From contig CAKPNJ010000013.1 in NCBI GenBank assembly GCA_934168365.1, positions 1 through 33,192 of the forward strand: a stretch of DNA of 33,192 nucleotides, in the 5' to 3' direction. This document shows, in pieces, positions 8,856 to 16,999 of the stretch. A program made the position numbers and the translations under genes. The notes below the pieces were generated by a model. It was given only the letters and a program-made list of their open reading frames with translations, made no database searches and was not told the DNA's origin. The stretch comes from an uncultured Clostridia bacterium. Lineage in GTDB: Bacteria > Bacillota > Clostridia > TANB77 > CAG-508. Position 1 is the stretch's first letter. Every line of letters starts with the position of its first letter.

Positions 8856-10580
8856 ATGAGTTTTAAAGATAAGCTTACAAATATAGTTAAAAGTGTGTTT
8901 GATTCACCTGACCAAAATGAATATAATTTTACCTTATCTAGCCCTTATGAAAATGATGGCAATAATGTTAGTATGACTCCTGAGGAGCTTTATAAAAATG
9001 AGGAAATCTTTGAGGCGGAGAACATTTTTCCTAGCCTTTCTGTTAATCTTGAGTATGTTAAGGTTAAGTATAATCTTTTAATAAATAGTGATATTATTGT
9101 TAGAGAATTCACTCTGACAGCGAGAAATAGGCAGTATCAAGCTTTTCTTCTTTTGATTGATGGTATGGTAAATTCGGAGCTTGTAAATGATAATGTACTA
9201 GAAGCTCTTATGATGCGTAATAGAGCTAATATTTTTGATGGTGAACAAAATCAGATTATAAATGAGGCTAAAACAAATAATATTACTGTTAGAAAAGTTA
9301 AAAAGTTTGATTTAGAAACATATATCTCTGACTGTTTGCTTCCTCAAAATAGTGTTAAAAAAGTTAGCTCTTTTAAAGATGCTTTTAATGGTGTTAATAT
9401 GGGTAATTGTTTGCTTTTTGTTGATACTCTAGGAATTGCTTATGATATTGATGTAAAAGGATTTAAACAAAGAGGTGTTGAGCCTCCTAATAATGAGGTT
9501 ATTATTAAAGGACCTCAAGAAGGATTTGTTGAAAATATTCGTACTAACACTTCTCTACTTCGCCGAATTATCAATAATGAAAATTTAATAATAGAAAGTA
9601 TTGAAGTTGGTAATTTAAGTAAAACAAAATGTTGTATTTGTTATATGCAAGATATTGCAAATGCTGATTTAGTTGCAGAGGTAAAATACAGAGTTAGCAA
9701 TCTAAAAATTGATACTTTGCTTTCTAGTGGTGAACTTCAGCAATTGATCGAAGATAAAAACAATTACACAATTCCACAAATAATATCCACAGAAAGACCT
9801 GATAAGGCTGCTAAGCATTTATATAGTGGCAAAGTAGTAGTTATAGTTAATGGAAATCCTTATGTTCTTATTATGCCAGCTACTTTTACCGATTTTATTG
9901 CATCACCTGAAGATAGCAATTTAAAATTTCAGTTTGCAAATTTTTCAAAAATTTTGCGCTTAATCTCGATTTTTATAACACTACTTCTTCCTGGATTATA
10001 TGTTGCAATTTCAGATTTTCACCAAGAGCTACTTCCAACTGAATTGCTATTTTCTGTAATTGCCTCAAGAGAAAATGTTCCATTTCCTATTATTTTTGAA
10101 ATTTTACTTATGGAAATTTCTTTTGAACTTATTCGTGAAGCTGGGTTAAGGGTTCCCTCTCCTATTGGTCCAACTATAGGTATTGTTGGTGCTTTGGTTT
10201 TAGGACAAGCTGCTGTTAGTGCTGATATTGTAAGCCCTATTTTAATCATTGTTGTTGCAATTACTGGTATAGCATCTTTTGCCATTCCTGATTTTTACTT
10301 TGGCTATCATTTGAGAATACTAAGGTTTGGCTTTATCCTTTTAGGGTATATTGCAGGATTTTTCGGAATTGCTGTTGGGCTTTGTGTATATGCTACCATT
10401 TTGTGCAGTATCAAATCTTTTGGAGTTCCATTTATGGCACCATATAGCCCTATTACAAATATAAATGAAAGTGGATTTTTCTTAGACCCAATGTGGAAAC
10501 GTGAAAAAAGACCTGATTATTTAAATACCAAAAAGCAAAACTCACAGTCTCACATAAGTAGAACTTGGAAATATAAATAG
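8856..10580 (+). CDS. gerAA: Spore germinant receptor subunit A (GerA family, 574 aa)
   Basis: This is the A subunit of a GerA-type receptor, which sits in the inner spore membrane and responds to small-molecule germinants. I start at ATG 8856 (MSFKDKL) with TTTGGAG five bases upstream. The longer reading from 8808 adds an unlikely hydrophobic leader. Residues up to about 350 form the soluble domain, with family blocks such as LLIDGMVNSELVND, GFVENIRTNTSLLRRI and VEIGNLSKTK-like VGNLSKTKCCICY. Then come helices around RLISIFITLLLPGLYVAI and the conserved ELIREAGLRVPSPIG and QAAVSADIVSP blocks. The C-terminus is a short charged tail. The gene is first in gerAA-gerAB-gerAC-D; spacing to gerAB is 14 bases. 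The ligand cannot be predicted. Confidence 0.93.
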   Translation: MSFKDKLTNIVKSVFDSPDQNEYNFTLSSPYENDGNNVSMTPEELYKNEEIFEAENIFPSLSVNLEYVKVKYNLLINSDIIVREFTLTARNRQYQAFLLLIDGMVNSELVNDNVLEALMMRNRANIFDGEQNQIINEAKTNNITVRKVKKFDLETYISDCLLPQNSVKKVSSFKDAFNGVNMGNCLLFVDTLGIAYDIDVKGFKQRGVEPPNNEVIIKGPQEGFVENIRTNTSLLRRIINNENLIIESIEVGNLSKTKCCICYMQDIANADLVAEVKYRVSNLKIDTLLSSGELQQLIEDKNNYTIPQIISTERPDKAAKHLYSGKVVVIVNGNPYVLIMPATFTDFIASPEDSNLKFQFANFSKILRLISIFITLLLPGLYVAISDFHQELLPTELLFSVIASRENVPFPIIFEILLMEISFELIREAGLRVPSPIGPTIGIVGALVLGQAAVSADIVSPILIIVVAITGIASFAIPDFYFGYHLRILRFGFILLGYIAGFFGIAVGLCVYATILCSIKSFGVPFMAPYSPITNINESGFFLDPMWKREKRPDYLNTKKQNSQSHISRTWKYK

Positions 10581-10594
10581 AAAGGAGCAGTTTT

Positions 10595-11713
10595 ATGACA
10601 GAACAAAAATTAGGAAAATGGGAAGCAATTATTTTAATTGTTGCTATTGTTATAAATCACATAATTTTAGGCTTACCCAGAAGTATTGTAGCTGAACACG
10701 CCTCTGCTTCTATTCTTAATGTTATATATATTAGTGCTATTGTAATAATCCTAATCTTCTTGATTTGTAAGTTATTAGAGAGTTTTCCTGGTTTAGATAT
10801 TATAGATATTGCCGAATTTTTAGGTGGCAAGGTTTTAAAAATAGGTATTTCAATTTTATTTTTACTTTATATTATTTTTATCACTGGAATACTGCTTAGA
10901 AGTTTTTCAGAGGGGCTAAAGCTTATATTTTTTCCTAGAACTTCTTTGCCTATAATTATGATTTTGTTTTTAATTGCTATTGTAATTATGAATAAGCTTA
11001 ATATTGTTTCTATTGCACGTGCCAATTTATTTTTTACCATATTAGTTTCTGTTAGTATGATTTTTATATTTATAGGAAATTGGAAGGACCTTACCTTTCA
11101 AAAGATTTTCCCTATTTTAGGGAATGGTGCTTATACAACATTTTTTAGTGGGTTAAGCGATTTATTTGCTTTTGGTGGAATTGCTTGTATATACCTTCTT
11201 CCACCTTATTTAAAAAATCAAAAAGATTTTAAAAAGGTAGCTTATACCTCTGTTGGACTTTCTGCATTTTTCTTACTAATTAGTGTGGCAACCTTACTTT
11301 TTATTTTTCCACCTACAATTATAGAGCAACAAATATTTCCTATTTATTTAGCATCTCGTTTTATAGATTTTAGTAGATTTTTTCAAAGGTTAGATGCATT
11401 ATTTTTACTTATTTGGCTACTCTCTATCATATGTTATTTGGCAATTGTACTATACTTTTCTACTAGCATATTTAAAAGAGTTACAAATTTGAAATATTCA
11501 AAATGGATTTCTACTTTGTTTGCTTTATTTATATTTGGAACTGCTTTAATTCCTAAAAATATGCAGGAAATAAGATTTCTAGAAAATACTGTATACAGAT
11601 ATATTATTTTAATTTTAGTATTTGCCTTGAGTATTATTATTTTAGTTTTGGCTAATATTAAATATTTACGAAGTCAAAAAATGAAAGGAATTGTTAATGA
11701 AAAACGCATATAA
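10595..11713 (+). CDS. gerAB: Spore germinant receptor subunit B (GerAB family permease, 372 aa)
   Basis: This integral membrane protein has about ten hydrophobic helices and belongs to the endospore germination permease family, distant relatives of amino-acid transporters. The B subunit is thought to hold the germinant binding pocket. Family features are an N-terminal cytoplasmic stretch (TEQKLGKWEAI), an early LGLPR turn in helix 1, and the ISIARAN-like region near the middle. AAAGGAG lies six bases upstream of the ATG. The gene overlaps gerAC by 17 bases, a sign of translational coupling. Confidence 0.9.
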   Translation: MTEQKLGKWEAIILIVAIVINHIILGLPRSIVAEHASASILNVIYISAIVIILIFLICKLLESFPGLDIIDIAEFLGGKVLKIGISILFLLYIIFITGILLRSFSEGLKLIFFPRTSLPIIMILFLIAIVIMNKLNIVSIARANLFFTILVSVSMIFIFIGNWKDLTFQKIFPILGNGAYTTFFSGLSDLFAFGGIACIYLLPPYLKNQKDFKKVAYTSVGLSAFFLLISVATLLFIFPPTIIEQQIFPIYLASRFIDFSRFFQRLDALFLLIWLLSIICYLAIVLYFSTSIFKRVTNLKYSKWISTLFALFIFGTALIPKNMQEIRFLENTVYRYIILILVFALSIIILVLANIKYLRSQKMKGIVNEKRI

Positions 11714-12915
11714 GTATATTTTGATTATATTGGTTGTAATATTATTTTCTTTTGCATTTACAAGTAGTCACCGTATTCAAAGTATAGATGATTTAACTTA
11801 TATTGTTGCACTAGGCATAGATGTTGGAGATACAGAAAGATTAAAAGTTACATTCCAATTTACTAAACCAAGTGCCGCTTCTGGTGAAGGCTCTTCAAAT
11901 GAAAGCTCTTCTATAATTATGGATACAATAGAGGCTCCTTCTATTGACGCTGCACTTAATTTAATAAATACTTATTCTAGTAAAGAAATAAACTTGTCTC
12001 ATTGTAAGCTTATAATATTTTCTGAAAAAATTGCAATGTCTGGAATTAAAGAAGAAATATTTTCTTTAGCTAACAAAGTACAAATTAGACCTGATACCAA
12101 TATTCTTATAACCACTTCATCTGCTAGGGATTATATTGCAAGTGTAAAACCAACTTTGGACAATTTAATAACGAAGTTTTATGCTACATTTCCCAATTCT
12201 AGTGAATATACTGGATATATTGTAGATGCTAATCTTGGACAATTTATGAATAAAATAACATCTCTTGCTTCTCAACCTGTTGCACTTCTACGGCAATGTA
12301 ATTTCTAAAGCTGATTCTAATCAGTCTTCTAACAATAAAAGTTCTGATGATTCTGGTAGTGAGATTTTAGAGGCAAAAAATGGTGTTGAAAATGTTGGTA
12401 CTGCAGTGTTTAGACAAGATAAACTTGTTGGTACTTTAACTCCTTTAGAAACTGTTGCTCACTTGATTGTCACTGGTAAGGTTAAGAGCTGTAATATTTC
12501 AATGCCAGACCCTGAAAACAAGGAGAATTTAATTGATTTATATTTTGATTTTACTACAAGCCCTAAAATCAATGTTTCACTTTTAAATGGAACGCCTTAT
12601 ATAAAAATAAAGGTTAAGGCAAATGCAACTATTTCTTCTATTAAGCAATTATCTAGCACTAATAACGAACAACAAATTAAACTAACTCAAGAATATGCTA
12701 ATAATTATTTAGAAAAATTACTTTTACATTATTTATATAAAACTTCAAAAGAATTGAAGTCTGATTGTAGTGCTTTTGGTAATTATGCTTTAAAGAATTT
12801 TAAAACTATGCAAGAATTAGAGAATTATAACTGGTTACAACATTATCAAGATTCATTTTTCAAAGTTGAAACTGATGTTGTAGTTGACTCTGGATTTTTG
12901 TTAACAGGAATTTAA
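11697..12915 (+). CDS. gerAC: Spore germinant receptor subunit C (Ger(x)C family), frame interrupted by one extra base
   Basis: The first part (ATG 11697 to stop 12306) carries the N-terminal anchor and the YIVALGIDVG strand typical of Ger(x)C proteins. The second part, in the +1 frame, continues with VGTAVFRQDKLVGTL and ends GFLLTGI. The zero frame reads CTT-CTA-CGG-CAA (CGG at 12291-12293) and stops 15 bases later. Skipping one base here joins the parts into 405 aa, normal for the family. I prefer ATG 11697 to TTG 11691 because of the AGGA site upstream. Ger(x)C proteins are usually lipoproteins, but here the hydrophobic N-terminus ends in FAFTSSHRIQS with no lipobox Cys, so it would be a transmembrane anchor. 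The gene overlaps gerAB. Confidence 0.88.
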
Positions 12916-12927
12916 AAGGAGATTTTT

Positions 12928-13098
12928 ATGGTTGTAAGTTTTTTAGTAGTTTTGTTTGCATTACTTGCTTTAGTTGAAAGTATTAGTTATGGTTTTTATG
13001 AAATTGTAGTAAACAAAAATAAGCCCGGAGGCTTAATTTTGATCTTTCTTACTATTATAGGCTTTGCATTTGCTGTTACAATGTATTTTATATACTAA
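12928..13098 (+). CDS. Small two-helix membrane protein, likely germinant receptor D subunit (56 aa)
   Basis: This short gene starts 12 bases after gerAC with AAAAGGAG seven bases upstream of the ATG, so it belongs to the same operon. It encodes two hydrophobic helices (VVSFLVVLFALLALVESI and LILIFLTIIGFAFAVTMYFI) joined by a polar turn with NKNKPGG. Several GerA-type operons in Bacillus and Clostridia carry a fourth gene for a 55-75-residue two-helix D protein that modulates receptor function. Position and topology fit this well, but small size means that sequence identity alone proves little. Confidence 0.75.
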   Translation: MVVSFLVVLFALLALVESISYGFYEIVVNKNKPGGLILIFLTIIGFAFAVTMYFIY

Positions 13099-13101
13099 AA
13101 C

Positions 13102-13198
13102 GTGCCAATGGGGACGGAGAATTTTGGCACACTTTTAGTTAAATTATAATGTTGTTCTTAATAAGAAGTGTGCCAAAATTCTCCGTCCCCATTGGCAC
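13102..13198. repeat. REP-like inverted pair (two 33-bp arms), probably also the terminator between gerA operon and rnr
   Basis: The arms 13102-13134 and 13166-13198 are perfect reverse complements over 33 bp, with a 31-base AT-rich spacer. Each arm is itself a small hairpin: GTGCCAA pairs with TTGGCAC around a G-rich loop that contains GGGGACGG. Its GC content is far above the surroundings. Similar GTGCC(A)-GGGGACGG hairpins are, as far as I recall, scattered in other Bacillota genomes near Y1 (REP-associated) transposases, which suggests a non-autonomous REP/BIME-type element. No transposase lies in the window. The full cruciform followed by TTTTT at 13200-13204 could terminate both convergent units. 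Confidence 0.85.
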
Positions 13199-13202
13199 AT
13201 TT

Positions 13203-15008
13203 TTAACTTGAAATTTTTTCAAAGTCTACTTTTCTTGTTAGTTTGTCTGCGAAGATTACACGCACTTTTATGCTGTCTCCTATTTTATATATCTTCTTGC
13301 TTTTTTCTCCTTGAAGTGTTTTCTTTTCTTCGTCATATATAAAGTATTCGTTTCCTAGGTCATCAAAACGTATTAGTCCTTCTACTGTGTTTGGAAGTTC
13401 TACAAACATTCCAAATGATGTTATACTTGAAATAATTCCTTCGTATTCTTCGCCTATTTTGCTTTGCATATATTCAGCTTTTTTAATTGCGTCTGCATCT
13501 CGCTCTACTTTTTGTGCAATTTTTTCTCTTTCAGATGAACGTTCTGCATATTTTACTGCTTGACTACTATATTTTTCTATTTCATTTTCTTTTAGTTGAT
13601 AGTTTTCTTCTAAATATTTTGATATTATTCTGTGTACGAATAAGTCTGGGTATCTTCTTATTGGTGATGTGAAATGGCAATAGTATTTACTTGCAATTCC
13701 AAAGTGCCCTTTGTTTTCTGATTCATATCTTGCTACTTTTAAAGTTCTTAATATAAGGTTTGATACTACTCTTTCTTCTGGTTTTCCTTTTACTTTTTCT
13801 AAGACTTCTGCAAATGCTTTTGGATGTATATTGTCTTTGTTTCCTTTTATTTTATATCCTAAATTCCATAAGAATCTATTTAGTTCTGCTATTTTCTCTT
13901 CGTCTGGTACCTCATGCACACGATATATAAATGGAGCCTCTAACCAATAAAATTTTTCTGCTACTGTTTCATTTGCAGTTAGCATAAATTGCTCTATAAT
14001 TTCATTTGCAAAATACATTTCATATTTGTCTACATTTATTGCTACTCCTTGTTCGTCTAATGTTATTTTGCTTTCTGGAATATCTAAATTTAAGCTTCCT
14101 GCTTTTGTTCTTCTTTGTTTTAATATATTGGCAAGTTCTTCCATTCTTTTAAAGTGTTCAAAGTACGGTTCACATTCTTTTAATAATTTTTGTTTTGCTT
14201 TTGGTTTGAATATGCCCTTGTCTTCTGCTCCTTCTATTTCGTCTAGTATAGTTTGTACCTCTTTGTAACTCATTCTTCTAGTTACTTTTATTACACTTTT
14301 TTGTATGTCTGAAGATACTACTTCACCTTTTTTATTTATTTCCATTAAAACAGTTATTGCAAATCTATCTTCTTTTTGATTTAAACTACATATTCCATTT
14401 GATAGCTCTTTTGGAAGCATTGGAATTACTCTATCTAACATATATATACTAGTACCTCTAATTATTGCTTCTTTATCAAGTTTAGATTTTTCTTGCACAT
14501 AATAGCTAACATCTGCAATAGACACATTTAAAAGATAATTTCCATTTTTTAATTTTTCTACTGATACTGCGTCGTCTAAGTCTTTTGCATCTTCTCCATC
14601 AATAGTAAATATTATTTTATTTCTTAAATCTAATCTATTTGGAATGTCTTTTTTAGCTACTTCTTGTTTTATTGCTTTTGCTTCGTTTATAACTGCCTCT
14701 GGAAATTCATATGGCAAGTCATAGTCTTTTACTAATGAAAGCATGTCCACTCCTGCTTGATTTATATTGCCTAGTATTTCAATTATTTTGCCTTCTGCTT
14801 TTCTATTTTTTTCAGGTAATTTTAATATTTGCACTACTACTTTTTGATTATTTTTAGCCTTTTTGCTATTCTTTTTAGATATGTATATATCTGCTTTTAT
14901 TTTTCTATCATCAAGCACAACAAAACCGAAGTTTTTACTTTTTTGAAAAACTCCTACATACTTATCTTTTTCAAATTCTTGATTATCCTTCTTTAACTCT
15001 TCTTTCAT
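13203..15008 (-). CDS. rnr: Ribonuclease R, short form (601 aa)
   Basis: RNase R is a processive 3'-5' exoribonuclease that degrades structured RNA. An N-terminal OB/cold-shock fold (about 18-75, GVFQKSKNFGFVVLDD) precedes the RNB catalytic domain. The metal-binding Asp cluster in IDGEDAKDLDDAVSVE and the HFTSPIRRYPDLFVHR block are both complete. A C-terminal S1 domain (YEGIISSITSFGMFVELPN) follows. At 601 aa it is about 100-150 residues shorter than typical RNase R. It lacks the N-terminal helix-turn-helix region and the basic C-terminal tail. An AAAGGA site supports the start and no upstream in-frame extension exists. In many Bacillota rnr lies near secG, as here. Confidence 0.93.
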   Translation of the reverse strand: MKEELKKDNQEFEKDKYVGVFQKSKNFGFVVLDDRKIKADIYISKKNSKKAKNNQKVVVQILKLPEKNRKAEGKIIEILGNINQAGVDMLSLVKDYDLPYEFPEAVINEAKAIKQEVAKKDIPNRLDLRNKIIFTIDGEDAKDLDDAVSVEKLKNGNYLLNVSIADVSYYVQEKSKLDKEAIIRGTSIYMLDRVIPMLPKELSNGICSLNQKEDRFAITVLMEINKKGEVVSSDIQKSVIKVTRRMSYKEVQTILDEIEGAEDKGIFKPKAKQKLLKECEPYFEHFKRMEELANILKQRRTKAGSLNLDIPESKITLDEQGVAINVDKYEMYFANEIIEQFMLTANETVAEKFYWLEAPFIYRVHEVPDEEKIAELNRFLWNLGYKIKGNKDNIHPKAFAEVLEKVKGKPEERVVSNLILRTLKVARYESENKGHFGIASKYYCHFTSPIRRYPDLFVHRIISKYLEENYQLKENEIEKYSSQAVKYAERSSEREKIAQKVERDADAIKKAEYMQSKIGEEYEGIISSITSFGMFVELPNTVEGLIRFDDLGNEYFIYDEEKKTLQGEKSKKIYKIGDSIKVRVIFADKLTRKVDFEKISS

Positions 15009-15086
15009 ACTTTTCCTTTACTTTTATTATGTCATAACTTTAATTAGTTATACTTATCAATAATAATTACAGCTTTTCACCATCAT

Positions 15087-16082
15087 TTATTTGTCTACTT
15101 TGTTTTCTATAATTAGTTTTACTTTGTCCTTATGTGCTTGTATTCTTGCACTTCCGCCTATTGGAAATGTAATTGTCGGTGTTGTATGTCCAAAATCACA
15201 TCCTCCAATAACTGGTATATTGTTTAATATATCTTTGTTTTTTATTATAGCTTTCCATAAATCTGAATTCATATTGCAATCTTTTTCTGCTCTTCCTAAA
15301 ACTATACCTTTAATTTTATTTGCATTTGGCAGTTGTAATAAACTTTCTAAATTTCTATCAAACTCATATTGAAATTTATTACCTGCCATATCGTCATCTT
15401 CAATAAAAAGTATTTTATCTGCCAAATCTGGCATAAATTCTGTGCCTTGTAACAAATTTAATGTGCATAAATTTCCGCCGATTATTGTTCCTTCTGCTTC
15501 ACCTTCATTAATAACAAACATGCCTTCATTTTCTATAAATTCTCTTTCTTCTTGATTTTTCCACCACCTGTCATTACTCCATTTTTCTGAAGGCTTAACC
15601 TCAAATGCTTCATTGTTCAATAACATTTTGCAAAAATACTCATATGTATATTCAAAACCTTTTTCCATTCCAAAATTAAAAAGATTCGGTCCATAATAGG
15701 TTATGAGTCCACTTTTTTTGTATATTGCATTTAATAATGCTGTGATGTCTGAGAAGCCACATATAATTTTTGGGTTTTCTTTTATTATGTTATAATCTAT
15801 ATATTTTAATAACTGATTCACATTATATCCACCAGTCGCTGTTATAATGGCTTTTACGTTTTTATCTAAGAAAGCAGTATGTATATCATCTACACGCTTT
15901 TGAATAGATGAACTCTTTGCAAAATCATTATCATTTGCATATTTCGAAACAGAAACCTTAAAACCATATTCTTCTAATTTTTCTTGAGCATATTCATTTC
16001 TATTAAAATCTAAATTTACCAAACTCCTTGATGGTGCAATTATTCTTATTTCGTCTCCTAATTTTAATTTTTGATACAGCAT
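15087..16082 (-). CDS. S66-family LD-carboxypeptidase / MccF-like serine peptidase (331 aa)
   Basis: The N-terminus (LGDEIRIIAPSRS) and the nucleophile elbow GFSDITALLNA mark family S66. Members either trim the tetrapeptide of recycled murein (LdcA) or cleave peptidyl-nucleotide antibiotics (MccF). The other members of the Ser-Glu-His triad fit the Glu in ILFIEDDD and the His in GCDFGHTTPTITFPIGG. The block IGGNLCTLNLLQGTEF is also typical. There is no signal peptide, so it acts in the cytoplasm. The long loop around WSNDRWWKNQEE is more like MccF-type members, so substrate is left open. The ATG has GGGGGAG upstream. It follows secG after a strong hairpin. Confidence 0.85.
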   Translation of the reverse strand: MLYQKLKLGDEIRIIAPSRSLVNLDFNRNEYAQEKLEEYGFKVSVSKYANDNDFAKSSSIQKRVDDIHTAFLDKNVKAIITATGGYNVNQLLKYIDYNIIKENPKIICGFSDITALLNAIYKKSGLITYYGPNLFNFGMEKGFEYTYEYFCKMLLNNEAFEVKPSEKWSNDRWWKNQEEREFIENEGMFVINEGEAEGTIIGGNLCTLNLLQGTEFMPDLADKILFIEDDDMAGNKFQYEFDRNLESLLQLPNANKIKGIVLGRAEKDCNMNSDLWKAIIKNKDILNNIPVIGGCDFGHTTPTITFPIGGSARIQAHKDKVKLIIENKVDK

Positions 16083-16123
16083 CTTTTAATCTCCCCCAAT
16101 TATTTTTTATTACAACACAAAGC

Positions 16124-16156
16124 AAAATGTGGCAGAACTTTATTCTGCCACATTTT
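16124..16156 (-). terminator. Terminator after secG, end of the ribosomal cluster transcript
   Basis: A perfect 14-bp stem (16124-16137 with 16143-16156) with a five-base loop lies just after the secG stop codon. On the minus strand the tail TTTTGC TTTG is only moderately T-rich. It is the first strong terminator-like hairpin downstream of rplQ, so secG is probably read through from the ribosomal operon. Confidence 0.75.
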
Positions 16157-16163
16157 ATAGTTT

Positions 16164-16412
16164 TTATACTAGATATAGGATTCCTAAGGCAATTGCTAAT
16201 ATAACAAACACAATTCCAAGAATTATTGTCCATTTTTTTAGTTTACCTTCCTTTGTTCTTCCCTTATTTTGCTCATAAAAGTTATTGGTTGAAGAACCTG
16301 TAATTGTTCCTGAAGCTCCTGGTCTCTCACTTTTTTGTATTGTTGCTAAAACAATTAGAGCAATACATACAATAATATAAATAACTAATATGATATATTT
16401 TAGTATTTCCAT
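16164..16412 (-). CDS. secG: Preprotein translocase subunit SecG (82 aa)
   Basis: SecG is the small accessory subunit of the SecYEG channel. The protein has two membrane helices (about 4-24 and 62-82). They flank a conserved cytoplasmic loop with RPGASGTITGSS and FYEQNKGRTKEGKLKK, which matches the SecG GLSGAISGG and RTLEGKLKK pattern. An AGGAG site lies 11 bases upstream of the ATG. It is only 39 bases downstream of rplQ without an intervening hairpin, so it may be cotranscribed with the ribosomal cluster that also encodes SecY. Confidence 0.93.
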   Translation of the reverse strand: MEILKYIILVIYIIVCIALIVLATIQKSERPGASGTITGSSTNNFYEQNKGRTKEGKLKKWTIILGIVFVILAIALGILYLV

Positions 16413-16451
16413 ATTTCACACTCTCCTATATTTGCTTCTTTGAAACAATTA

Positions 16452-16976
16452 TTAAACTAGTTTTAAAATAACCATTTCTGCATTATCACCTTTTCTTGGT
16501 CCTAATTTAAGCATAGTTGTGTATCCACCAACTCTTCCTTCATATTTAGGAGCAATTTCATTAAATAATTTTGCAGTTAAATCAATGTTATTTCCTTCAC
16601 TATCTTTAACTTTATTGATGTTTTTCATCATTTTTCTTCTAGCATTTAATCTTGATGGCATATCTTTTTGTCTTTTTTCAGTTGTTGTTTCTTTTACTAC
16701 TCTTAGATATTCTTTACCATTTTTGCTTTTTACTAATTCTGTTACTTTATTTCCTTTGCTATCTAATTTTGCTTTAGAAACTTTAACGTCTACCATTTCA
16801 AAATTGTCTTTTTCTTTTACTGCTAATGAAATTAAACTATCTGCAATTGCTTTTACTTCTTTTGCTCTAGCTTCAGTAGTTTCTATTTTTTCATGTAACA
16901 TTAAATCAGTTGTTAAAGTTTTTAACATTGCTAATCTAATATCTGTTGTTTTACCTAATTTTCTATTTGTAGCCAA
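16452..16976 (-). CDS. rplQ: 50S ribosomal protein L17 with an internal insertion (174 aa)
   Basis: L17 lies at the exit side of the large subunit. Both conserved ends are clear: RKLGKTTDIRLAMLKTLTTDL with IETTEARAKEVKAI at the start, and EIAPKYEGRVGGYTTMLKLGPRKGDNAEMVI at the end. Between them, around residues 58-108, a charged stretch (VDVKVSKAKLDSKGNK to VKETTTEKRQ) is inserted, so the protein is some 50 residues longer than usual. Longer L17 forms of this kind occur in other Clostridia. The start is TTG at 16976, with AAGGAGGG seven bases upstream. An ATG five bases further upstream is out of frame. Confidence 0.95.
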   Translation of the reverse strand: MATNRKLGKTTDIRLAMLKTLTTDLMLHEKIETTEARAKEVKAIADSLISLAVKEKDNFEMVDVKVSKAKLDSKGNKVTELVKSKNGKEYLRVVKETTTEKRQKDMPSRLNARRKMMKNINKVKDSEGNNIDLTAKLFNEIAPKYEGRVGGYTTMLKLGPRKGDNAEMVILKLV

Positions 16977-16999
16977 TTCATTTCCCTCCTTTTAGTCTA

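Noticed and set aside
10019..10285. Minus-strand ORF of 88 codons inside gerAA
   Set aside because: It is a shadow of the conserved gerAA membrane region.
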